This document shows positions 54,287-61,654 of a stretch of DNA of 64,000 nucleotides, one piece after another. Both the position numbers and the translations under genes were made by a program. The stretch lies in NCBI RefSeq assembly GCF_900104115.1, contig NZ_FNJM01000004.1, positions 62,001 to 126,000 of the forward strand, in the 5' to 3' direction. The DNA is from Clostridium gasigenes. GTDB taxonomy: Bacteria > Bacillota > Clostridia > Clostridiales > Clostridiaceae. Under the pieces are notes generated by a model that saw only the letters and a program-made list of their open reading frames with translations, was not told the DNA's origin and did not search any database. Each line of letters begins with the position of its first letter. Position 1 is the stretch's first letter.

Positions 54287-55651
54287 ATGAATAGGAAAAA
54301 AGAGTATATGGGGTATTGGTATTTACCAGAGAACAAAGAAAATGAAATATATGGAAGTTTGGTCATTGATGATAAAAATAATATTAAATTAAATTTATGT
54401 GGGTATTTCAGTGAACTTACAGAAATATTTAAATCTAATAATATTAATATAATAAATGGTTTCACAAAATGTGGTAAAAAAATTACATTAGCTAATTGTT
54501 TATCTGGAGGTATAAGCATAAATATGCCGGGAATCCCAAGTGCAGAGTATATACCTTCATATGTAATTATTGGTGGAGCATATGATAGCTTAGATTTATG
54601 TATGGTTACTGAAGTAGAAGCAGATTTTACCGGTTTAGATAAATGGCTTAATATAGATTCATTTGAGTTTGAAATAAATGATACAGATAAAGAGTATAAA
54701 GTTTATTATAAATTGCCAGAGAGAAGAAGCTATAGTTGTGAAAAATTTGATTTTTCTATAGGTTTTGGTGGGAAAATAAATGAAGATAAATTAAAAAGTG
54801 TTGAAATAACACAAAGAACTTATATAGAATTTAAATTTAATGAAGAAGTATCTCTAATTAAAAGTTTAGAGTATATCAATGATTTTTCAAGATTTTTAAC
54901 TTTATGTTTAGGAGAAGAAGTCAATCAAAGCAATATAAAACTAAAAAATGGTGAGAGTAAGGACATATCAGTATTTTGGAATAGAATGAATGAGGAATAT
55001 ATTTCTAAAAAGAAAACACATGAAATTTTGATACCGTATAACTTGATAGAAGATGATTTTGGACAAGTTATACAAAATTGGTATGACGTTAAGGATAGAT
55101 TAGAACCAATAATAAACTACATTATAGATGGGTACGAGAAAGTATTTCATATTCCAATGACTTTTCTAAAGATAGTACAGGCTTTTGAAGCTTTTTCAAG
55201 GAAAATGAGGGAAAATTGTAAAGAAGAAGCAATTGTATATGATGAAAAAATAAAATATATATTAGAAGCAGTAGAGAATACTGAATATAAAAAATGGTTA
55301 CAAGATACATTGAGATATTCAAATGAACCAACATTAAACAGTAGAATAAAAGATTTATATACTGAATTGGACTTTTTCTTGAAATTAACTGGTAGAGAAA
55401 GAAAAAGCATAGCAAATAAAATAAGTTTAACAAGAAACTATTACACACATTTTGATGAATCAAATAAAAAAAATGCGATGACAAGCGATGAAATATATTA
55501 CTCAACAATTATAATGCAATTAGCATTAAGAGTTTTAGTAATGATGGAACTTGGAGTTGATAGAAAATTAATAGAGAGTCAAATCATAAATTGTGAGAGT
55601 TATAATTTAAGTAATTTTAAGAAGTATTTTAAAAGGAACAATCAAGATTAA
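54287..55651 (+). CDS. apeA: ApeA-like HEPN anti-phage protein
   Basis: The 454-residue protein begins with an ApeA N-terminal-type beta domain: YMGYWYLPENKENEIYGSLV, DDKNNIKLNLCGYF, and the LANCLSGGISINMPG region. It ends in a HEPN domain with RNYYTH (R383 to H388), the R-x4-H ribonuclease motif, after LTGRERKSIANKISLT. ApeA is a known single-gene abortive-infection defence, thought to act by RNA cleavage after phage sensing. The ATG at 54287 has AGAGGAG six bases upstream. It stands alone between two terminators. Assignment to ApeA rests on domain pattern and length. Confidence 0.85.
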   Translation: MNRKKEYMGYWYLPENKENEIYGSLVIDDKNNIKLNLCGYFSELTEIFKSNNINIINGFTKCGKKITLANCLSGGISINMPGIPSAEYIPSYVIIGGAYDSLDLCMVTEVEADFTGLDKWLNIDSFEFEINDTDKEYKVYYKLPERRSYSCEKFDFSIGFGGKINEDKLKSVEITQRTYIEFKFNEEVSLIKSLEYINDFSRFLTLCLGEEVNQSNIKLKNGESKDISVFWNRMNEEYISKKKTHEILIPYNLIEDDFGQVIQNWYDVKDRLEPIINYIIDGYEKVFHIPMTFLKIVQAFEAFSRKMRENCKEEAIVYDEKIKYILEAVENTEYKKWLQDTLRYSNEPTLNSRIKDLYTELDFFLKLTGRERKSIANKISLTRNYYTHFDESNKKNAMTSDEIYYSTIIMQLALRVLVMMELGVDRKLIESQIINCESYNLSNFKKYFKRNNQD

Positions 55652-55716
55652 ATTCATAAATAGTAAGGAGAAAATTTACAAACTTATTGTAAATAGATAG
55701 TTTCAAAAACAAATGA

Positions 55717-55749
55717 TTTAGGTACTTTTATAAGTACCTAAATTTTTTT
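55717..55749 (+). terminator. Rho-independent terminator after apeA
   Basis: TTTAGGTACTT pairs with AAGTACCTAAA over a 4-base loop, then TTTTTTT. Confidence 0.9.
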
Positions 55750-55830
55750 GTATTTTTAAAGAATAATAGCACCAAAAGTATTACCTAAATCAAAATACCT
55801 AAACTACATATAATTTATGTTTTTGGTACA
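55717..55830. promoter_or_regulatory. Candidate recombinase-binding (res-like) site
   Basis: TACCTAAA occurs at 55735, 55782 and 55796 and in reverse (TTTAGGTA) at 55717. ACCAAAA at 55771 and TTTTGGT at 55821 form an outer dyad. Dense short inverted and direct repeats just upstream of a serine recombinase gene are typical of a res or att site, or of its own operator. The first two copies are also the stem of the apeA terminator. Confidence 0.35.
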
Positions 55831-55853
55831 AAATAATGATGGAGGTGAAGAGT

Positions 55854-56441
55854 ATGATTTTTGGATACTCAAGAAATAGCACTCACAAACAGGATTTACA
55901 AAAACAAAGAGAACAACTAACTAATGCAGGTTGTGAAAAAATATTTGAAGAGGTAATGTCGGGGGGGATATTAAATCGACCCATTCTGAATTCTATGTTA
56001 GAACAATTACGCCTCGGCGATGTGATAGTGGTGTGTGACTATAGTCGAATCAGTCGTGGAGGAATTAAGGATATGTTCTCTTTAATAGAAACTATTGAAA
56101 AGAAGGGGGCTAATATCAAATCGTTAAAGGAATCATGGATTGATACAATAAATCCACAGGGAAAATTTTTATTTACTGTTATTGCAGGGGTTAATGAACT
56201 TGAAAAAAATTTGGTCAGCCAAAGAACTAAAGAATCATTAATGGTTGCGAGGTCAAGGGGGAGGATAGGTGGACGTCCTAAGAAAGATAGTAAGAAAATA
56301 GAGATGGCAGTTAAAATGTATGAAAGTAAGGTACATAGTATAAAGGAAATAACAAATGCAACAGGAGTTAGTAAGACTACATTATATAGATATATGAATA
56401 ATAAAATAAGAGATTTAAATAATAATAAATATAAAAGTTAA
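55854..56441 (+). CDS. Small serine recombinase (resolvase/invertase family)
   Basis: The 195-residue protein has the resolvase catalytic domain with IFGYSRNSTHKQDLQKQREQ (nucleophile Ser9 in RNST), VVCDYSRISRGG and GKFLFTVIAGVNELEKNLVSQRTKE. The C-terminal helix-turn-helix has GRIGGRPKKDSKKIEMAVKM and ITNATGVSKTTLYRYM. Small serine recombinases resolve cointegrates or invert DNA. It could serve the neighbouring transposon or an integrated element that carries apeA. GGAGGTG six bases before ATG 55854 fixes the start. Confidence 0.92.
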   Translation: MIFGYSRNSTHKQDLQKQREQLTNAGCEKIFEEVMSGGILNRPILNSMLEQLRLGDVIVVCDYSRISRGGIKDMFSLIETIEKKGANIKSLKESWIDTINPQGKFLFTVIAGVNELEKNLVSQRTKESLMVARSRGRIGGRPKKDSKKIEMAVKMYESKVHSIKEITNATGVSKTTLYRYMNNKIRDLNNNKYKS

Positions 56442-56543
56442 TTCTAACTATATATGTTTGAATAAACACTGTAGGAATCTTTATAAGTATTGAACACCAA
56501 GTAGTAATTAGTATATAAAATTAATCAAAACATATATACTAAG
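56442..56543. other. Post-recombinase gap with a copy of the island-start motif
   Basis: GAATAAACACTG at 56460-56471 is identical to 48290-48301 at the island start and lies 19 bases after the recombinase stop codon. Nothing else is recognised in this part of the 56442-56754 gap. Confidence 0.35.
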
Positions 56544-56667
56544 AAGATATATTTGTTTTAAAAGAAATATTTACATATAAAATAGCAGATATTATTACTA
56601 AGTAGTTAAATTCAGCAGAGCGGGATAAACTAATAAAAATTTTAAATGATGGTAAATACAGCGTATA
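56544..56667 (+). pseudogene. Possible gene remnant with an internal stop
   Basis: The frame reads EDIFVLKEIFTYKIADIITK, a TAG stop, then LNSAERDKLIKILNDGKYSV and a final TAG. Coding-like composition on both sides of one stop suggests a decayed gene end. The family is unknown. Confidence 0.25.
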
Positions 56668-56710
56668 GGTCTAAATAGCAAATTAGGTTTATGTAGTGGG
56701 TTATATTTAC

Positions 56711-56747
56711 AAAAAATGCATTAATATCTACTATTAATGCATTTTTT
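56711..56747. terminator. Bidirectional terminator
   Basis: AAAAAATGCATTAAT pairs perfectly with ATTAATGCATTTTTT over a 7-base loop. It lies between the recombinase region and the converging HNH gene. Confidence 0.9.
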
Positions 56748-56754
56748 ATAATAT

Positions 56755-57348
56755 TTATTTGTTTTTGTAGAGCAAGTCCTTTTTTATTAGAATGGTAATA
56801 ACATTATCATATAAAGGTAATTCTTTATAAATTGTATATGTCCATTTTTTATTAGCTAATTCATCTTTCTTACTGTTTCCACTCATTAAGAATTCAAAAT
56901 TGAACTTTTTAAGTGAATAAACTACCTCATTAGTTTCGCATTCATTTACTTTAGCAACATGGTCTATTAAGTTATATAAATAATCTTCTGATAATTGACC
57001 TTTTTTTATAAGAAGTTGAATTCTTCCTATATGCTCAACATCATGGCATTTTCTACAAATCATCTCTAAACCAGTTAAATTAAGTACATAATTAGTCTTA
57101 TCAATATCCCATTGCTCATGTAGATGAAAGTTTTTCTTGTCAGCATCATCTTTAGGAACAGCTCCACAAGTAATACAATTACATTCATTATTTAATAATA
57201 CTTCTTTTCTTAGTTTGTTCCAAATATAAGGGCTTACACTTCTTAAGTTATTACCATGCATATAAACAGGTAGTGCACTAAAAGTTAATTTAAACTCTTT
57301 TATAAGTTCCTCATAATACTCATCCTCAGCAAATAACATCCAATTCAT
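56755..57348 (-). CDS. HNH endonuclease-like protein
   Basis: The 197-residue protein has a CxxC pair (C58, C61), then FHLHEQWDID (H75, H77, E78), then MICRKCHDVEH with C98, C101, H102 and H106. This is the zinc-bound beta-beta-alpha layout of HNH nucleases. The C-terminal 80 residues have no known motif. It is the only island gene on the minus strand apart from the IS. GGAGG precedes the ATG. A defence or mobile nuclease role is likely from context. The 57349-57623 gap upstream is AT-rich and shows no gene. Confidence 0.75.
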   Translation of the reverse strand: MNWMLFAEDEYYEELIKEFKLTFSALPVYMHGNNLRSVSPYIWNKLRKEVLLNNECNCITCGAVPKDDADKKNFHLHEQWDIDKTNYVLNLTGLEMICRKCHDVEHIGRIQLLIKKGQLSEDYLYNLIDHVAKVNECETNEVVYSLKKFNFEFLMSGNSKKDELANKKWTYTIYKELPLYDNVITILIKKDLLYKNK

Positions 57349-57623
57349 AACTAAGACCTCCTTTGTATTTCTAAATATAGTTTACCTTTAATTGTAATTA
57401 TAGGCAATTGAATTAATCATTGAATATGGAATGGTTTAGATTTATGAACATAAAAATAGAATAAGTTCTTTAGTAAATAAAATAGATTTAGTAGTTAATT
57501 TAATAGAGTATAGCACTTTAATTACTATCTATTTTCATTTTATAACAAAATTTAGGGAGTTTATGTTAATATTAATTATATGATATGAAAGTTAATTGGT
57601 AATATAATTAGGGGAGTGAGAAC

Positions 57624-59621
57624 GTGGAGAAAATTCAGATAGGTACATCGGGTGTTAAAAAGTCATTAAACAAGTATACTCCAACTAAGTCGTTAGTAGA
57701 GTACATATGGAATGGGTTTGATGCTAAGGCTACTATAATAAATATTGAATATGATTTAAATGAGATGGATACTGTTGTTGGTATTAGAATAAAGGATAAT
57801 GGCTATGGAATATCAAAAACGAAATTAAGTGAAAAGTTTAAGCCGTTTTATGAATCACAAAAAGAAATAAACCCTGATGAAGTTAGAGATAGGTCAGCGG
57901 TGCATGGGAAAAATGGAATAGGAAGATTAACCTTCTTTAAGTTTGCAGAAAAAGCCATATGGACAACTGTATATGAGGAAGAAGGAAAAAAATATAAATA
58001 TGATATAGAAATAGAAAAAAATAATCTTGAGGGGTATAGAGCAGATAAGGAAATAGAAACAGAAGAAGAAACTGGTACAATTGTTACATTTATAGGTATT
58101 GATGAATTTTCAACTGTAAATGAAATAAAGGATTGTATTGCAAAAGAGTTTTGTTGGTTCTTAGAGCTAAATGATAAAAGAGGATATGAAATATTAATAC
58201 ATAAAGAGATAATAGATTATTCGCATTTAATAGAAAAAACGGTGCTTGCTGAATATGAGTTTGGCAGTATAAATTTCTATGTAAAGTATGTTGTATGGAA
58301 AGAAAAGTTGAATAATGAATATTCTAAATATTATTTTATTAATTCAAGTTCACAAGAAACTATGAAAGAAAATACTTCATTAAACAATAAAGGGGACAAG
58401 TTCTATCATAGCGTATATATTACAAGTAATATATTTGATGAATTTCATAAAAATAAAGATAAGAATCAAATACCTTTGATTGGCTATAGTTATGTATCGT
58501 CTGAATTTATTTTTATTAAAGAAAAAGTTGAGAAACAACTAAAAAATATCAGAAGACCATTTATTGAAAGATATACTAATAAAATTATAGAAGAATTTGA
58601 AAAAGAAGATATATTTCCTCGTTATGATAGAACAAATATGTTAGATAATTTCAAAAAAACAGAAATAGAATCAATGGTTAAAAGCTTATATAAAGCTCAA
58701 CCACAAATATTTAATGGATTAAATAAGCAACAAAAGAAAACTTTTGTAAGGTTTTTAGATTTAATTATGCAATCAGGGGAAACTGATAATTTATTTAATA
58801 TATTAGACGAAATAATAGATTTAGATTGCGAAGAAAGAGCAGAATTAAGTGATATTCTTAAGAAAACTAAATTATCTAATGTAATAAAAACAATGAAACT
58901 AATAGAAGATAGATATAAGGCAGTTGAACAACTAAAGGAATTAGTATTCAACAAAGAATTAGGTGCAAATGAAGTAAAACATATACAAGGTTTTATTGAA
59001 AGTCATTATTGGTTATTTGGTGAGCAATATCATTTAGTAACTGCGGCCGAACCTAAATTTAAGGAAGCATTAAAAAGATATCATTATATGTTAACAGGAG
59101 AAGTAAAAGATTTTGAAATTGAGCATCCAGATAAGAATAGAGAAATGGATATATTTGCAGTGAGAGAAGAAATTAATACTGATACAAAAAAATGTATAGT
59201 GGTAGAATTGAAGCATCCAAGAATTAAATTAGGATATAAAGAAATTATACAAGTTAAAAAGTATATGAATGTAATTCAAAGCCAAGAGGAATTTATTGGA
59301 GATAATATTTTATGGGAATTTATTTTAGTAGGAAATAGTTTTGATACTTCTGGAGCTATAAAAGGTGAAATAGAAAGTAATAAATATCATGGTGAGCGTT
59401 CTCTTGTTCATAATGCTAATAGATGTAAAATATATGTTAAAACATGGTCAGAGATATTTACTGAATTTGAAATAAAGCATAATTTCTTAAATGAAAAATT
59501 GAAATTAGAGAGACAAGGTTTAATGTTAAATAATAATAGTGCAGATGATATATTAGAAGATGCTAAAAATAATAATACTGCTATTCAACCTAAAGAAATA
59601 ATAGTAAAACAAGTTAATTAA
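57624..59621 (+). CDS. GHKL ATPase fused to Shedu-like PD-(D/E)xK nuclease
   Basis: The 665-residue protein starts with a Hsp90/MutL-type GHKL ATPase: EYIWNGFDA (E26, N30), DNGYGI at 58-63 and GKNGIGR at 95-101. A middle region of about 330 residues is largely helical. Near the C-terminus FIESHYWLFGEQYH precedes EMDIF (D509) and CIVVELKHPRI (E528, K530), the D-x18-ExK pattern of PD-(D/E)xK nucleases and the VVELKxP sequence of DUF4263/Shedu proteins. An ATP-driven clamp controlling a DNA nuclease is the likely mode. The GTG start has GGGGAGTGAG just upstream. It overlaps the control region of a HEPN-like partner gene. Confidence 0.82.
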   Translation: MEKIQIGTSGVKKSLNKYTPTKSLVEYIWNGFDAKATIINIEYDLNEMDTVVGIRIKDNGYGISKTKLSEKFKPFYESQKEINPDEVRDRSAVHGKNGIGRLTFFKFAEKAIWTTVYEEEGKKYKYDIEIEKNNLEGYRADKEIETEEETGTIVTFIGIDEFSTVNEIKDCIAKEFCWFLELNDKRGYEILIHKEIIDYSHLIEKTVLAEYEFGSINFYVKYVVWKEKLNNEYSKYYFINSSSQETMKENTSLNNKGDKFYHSVYITSNIFDEFHKNKDKNQIPLIGYSYVSSEFIFIKEKVEKQLKNIRRPFIERYTNKIIEEFEKEDIFPRYDRTNMLDNFKKTEIESMVKSLYKAQPQIFNGLNKQQKKTFVRFLDLIMQSGETDNLFNILDEIIDLDCEERAELSDILKKTKLSNVIKTMKLIEDRYKAVEQLKELVFNKELGANEVKHIQGFIESHYWLFGEQYHLVTAAEPKFKEALKRYHYMLTGEVKDFEIEHPDKNREMDIFAVREEINTDTKKCIVVELKHPRIKLGYKEIIQVKKYMNVIQSQEEFIGDNILWEFILVGNSFDTSGAIKGEIESNKYHGERSLVHNANRCKIYVKTWSEIFTEFEIKHNFLNEKLKLERQGLMLNNNSADDILEDAKNNNTAIQPKEIIVKQVN

Positions 59622-59635
59622 TGAGAGGTGAAATA

Positions 59636-60463
59636 ATGAATGATAAAGTATATTATGGTCAACGAAAGAACTATGTAGGTGTGAAAAAATTAGAATTAGA
59701 TGAAGCTTTAAGATTGTTTAGAAACAAGATAGACTTAATGATTAGTGAACTATACTTTCTTGAATCTACTGGATATCATTGTACTGATAAAGCGAGAGTA
59801 GTAGGAAAATGGGGAAGTGATATAGAAATATTTATATATGATAAGATATATTATGAACAAATATGGCCAATAAAGGAGTATTATTCAAGTTATACAGAGG
59901 AAATCTTATTTACTGTAATAGAGTTTTTATATGATTATGTTTCAGAGCCTATTGATAAATGGTATCATGAATGGAATAATTGTGGATGGCATTGTAGTAA
60001 GTTTGATAAAGAAGCAGGTCAAGAAAAATATAGAGTTGATATTAATAACATATTAAATAAATACGGTGAAGGATATATTTTATCAGAAGATGGAGAAGTT
60101 CAAAGATTAGCTGATACTGGTTTTGAAAGTTTGGTATATGAAAAAATTAATACTGAAGACAAAGATAATATTGATAATAGAGTTAATGGAGCTATAAATA
60201 AGTTTTTACACTATAAGTCTAATCTTGATGATAAAAAAGGAGCTTTGTTAGCCTTATTTGGAGTGTTAGAATATTTAAAAACTTGCAATAAGAAATTAGA
60301 TGGAAAAGATAGCAGTGATTTGTTTAATATTATGAATGGGTTTGATTTAAGACATCATCAAAAGGTTCAACAAAAAGATTATCAAAAAGATGAATGGTAT
60401 GAGTGGCTATTTTATACTTGCTTATCATCTATTAAATTATTAGTAAAATTAAAGGAAAGTTAA
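59636..60463 (+). CDS. HEPN-like partner protein of the GHKL nuclease
   Basis: The 275-residue protein has an N-terminal part with many aromatic residues (YYGQRKNYVGVKKLELDEAL; WYHEWNNCGWHCSKF). A C-terminal helical domain at about 195-275 contains FNIMNGFDLRHHQKVQQKDY (R239, H240, H241) and EWYEWLFYTCLSSIKLLVKL. This FxxRHxxxxQ pattern followed by a W-x-F-Y helix is seen in abortive-infection HEPN domains. It follows the nuclease gene by 14 bases with GAGAGGTG between, and the pair ends at a terminator, so they form a two-gene unit. Whether it is a ribonuclease or a regulator cannot be told. Confidence 0.65.
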   Translation: MNDKVYYGQRKNYVGVKKLELDEALRLFRNKIDLMISELYFLESTGYHCTDKARVVGKWGSDIEIFIYDKIYYEQIWPIKEYYSSYTEEILFTVIEFLYDYVSEPIDKWYHEWNNCGWHCSKFDKEAGQEKYRVDINNILNKYGEGYILSEDGEVQRLADTGFESLVYEKINTEDKDNIDNRVNGAINKFLHYKSNLDDKKGALLALFGVLEYLKTCNKKLDGKDSSDLFNIMNGFDLRHHQKVQQKDYQKDEWYEWLFYTCLSSIKLLVKLKES

Positions 60464-60471
60464 TATTTAAG

Positions 60472-60511
60472 AGGTATTGAAATTAATTGTTTAGTTTCAA
60501 TACCTTTTTTA
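60472..60511 (+). terminator. Rho-independent terminator of the GHKL-HEPN operon
   Basis: AGGTATTGAAA pairs with TTTCAATACCT over a 12-base loop, then T6. Confidence 0.9.
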
Positions 60512-60654
60512 TTTATAAACATAAAATAAAAGGAAGTAATAAATAAATTTTAAATATATAAAACATTACATATATTTAATGAGAAAAATTTCCAGCAATT
60601 CCATAGTTTACTTTGGTGTTTAATTAACTATACTATTATCAGGAGGTGAAGAGA

Positions 60655-60855
60655 ATGAATAATAAAATAAAAAAAGATAAAGAGGAATTATTGGAAAGTG
60701 CTATTATGCTATATTTAAGTGTAGTTGAAGATGCATGTGCATTAAGAGAGGTGGATGTAGTGAGTATAGCTCATGACTCAATACATAGAGACAATTATAA
60801 AACAGAAACGGATTACTATACAGCTCTTACAGAATATATTATTGCCAATTTATAA
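60655..60855 (+). CDS. Small protein of unknown function before tnsA
   Basis: The 66-residue protein (MNNKIKKDKEELLESAIMLY at the start) is helical with a basic start and an acidic middle, and shows no motif I know. AGGAGGTG six bases before ATG 60655 is a very strong ribosome binding site. It lies 66 bases before tnsA on the same strand, so it may be the first gene of the transposition operon. The 60512-60654 gap shows no clear transposon end. Confidence 0.55.
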   Translation: MNNKIKKDKEELLESAIMLYLSVVEDACALREVDVVSIAHDSIHRDNYKTETDYYTALTEYIIANL

Positions 60856-60921
60856 AACAATAATAAGTAGAGCATACACATTGAAAACTTTAGTATTCTA
60901 TAGATTAGGTGGTGATATAAA

Positions 60922-61635
60922 ATGACTTTAAAAGTAACTTCATTCAGTTCTAAAGGGCGTGTAACAAGAATTAGTAGCTCTAAATGTAAAGAAAAAATAG
61001 TTCATTTACAAAGTGATAATCAGCTTAGGTTGTTTCTAATGCTTGAATGGGATGAAGATGTTGTAGATATAAAGGTAAATGTAGAGCTAAACGATTTAGA
61101 AAAAAACTTATCTAATATAGATAATCTGAGATTAGATAAGTTTAAGGATAAAAAAACAGAAAAGCAATTTCTTTTACATACTAATTTTTTAGTAAGCTTT
61201 AAAAGGTATAGAGGAATAGAGGAGTTAACAGCTATTAGCGTTAAATCTACAAGTGAGTTGAAAAGGAAAACCGTAATTGAGAAGCTTGAAATAGAACGCA
61301 GATACTGGGAAGCAAAAGGAGTTAGATTTGCTATTATAACGGAGAAGGAAATAGATAGGCAAATGGCAGATAATATTCTGTGGGTTAGGGAGATGAGGAG
61401 CGACAAGTCTCTCAGAAATAAGGAGGAGTTGGCTGAAAAATTATATTACTTAATAGAAGAAAAAAGGATGAAAAGAGTAAATGAGATATTACAGGAGTTT
61501 GATAAAAGAGAAGATATTAAAGAAGGGACAGGATTATTTCTATTTAGATATTTAATAGCAGATAAGCAAATAGTAGTAAATATGAAAAAATGTATAGATT
61601 TAAGTGAAAAAATCAACAAATTAATAACTTTTTAA
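60922..61635 (+). CDS. tnsA: Tn7-type transposase subunit TnsA (endonuclease)
   Basis: TnsA cuts the 5' ends of a Tn7-type transposon so that it leaves the donor completely. The 237-residue protein shows the nuclease fold: LFLMLEWDEDVVDIKVNVEL with E42, HTNFLVSF at 86-93, AISVK ending in K108, and then EKLEIERRYWEAKGVRFAII, a strong TnsA signature, plus the winged C-terminal domain. The position expected to be the metal-binding Asp (TDF in the family, D114 in Tn7) reads Asn88. If real, 5'-strand cutting may be weakened and cointegrates favoured. The stop is 19 bases before the tnsB ATG. Confidence 0.92.
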   Translation: MTLKVTSFSSKGRVTRISSSKCKEKIVHLQSDNQLRLFLMLEWDEDVVDIKVNVELNDLEKNLSNIDNLRLDKFKDKKTEKQFLLHTNFLVSFKRYRGIEELTAISVKSTSELKRKTVIEKLEIERRYWEAKGVRFAIITEKEIDRQMADNILWVREMRSDKSLRNKEELAEKLYYLIEEKRMKRVNEILQEFDKREDIKEGTGLFLFRYLIADKQIVVNMKKCIDLSEKINKLITF

Positions 61636-61654
61636 GCTTATTGAGGTGAAAACT

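Noticed and set aside
60512-60654. Transposon right end just before tnsA
   Set aside because: I could not find a TGT/ACA terminus or several roughly 22-bp binding repeats here, so no end is claimed.
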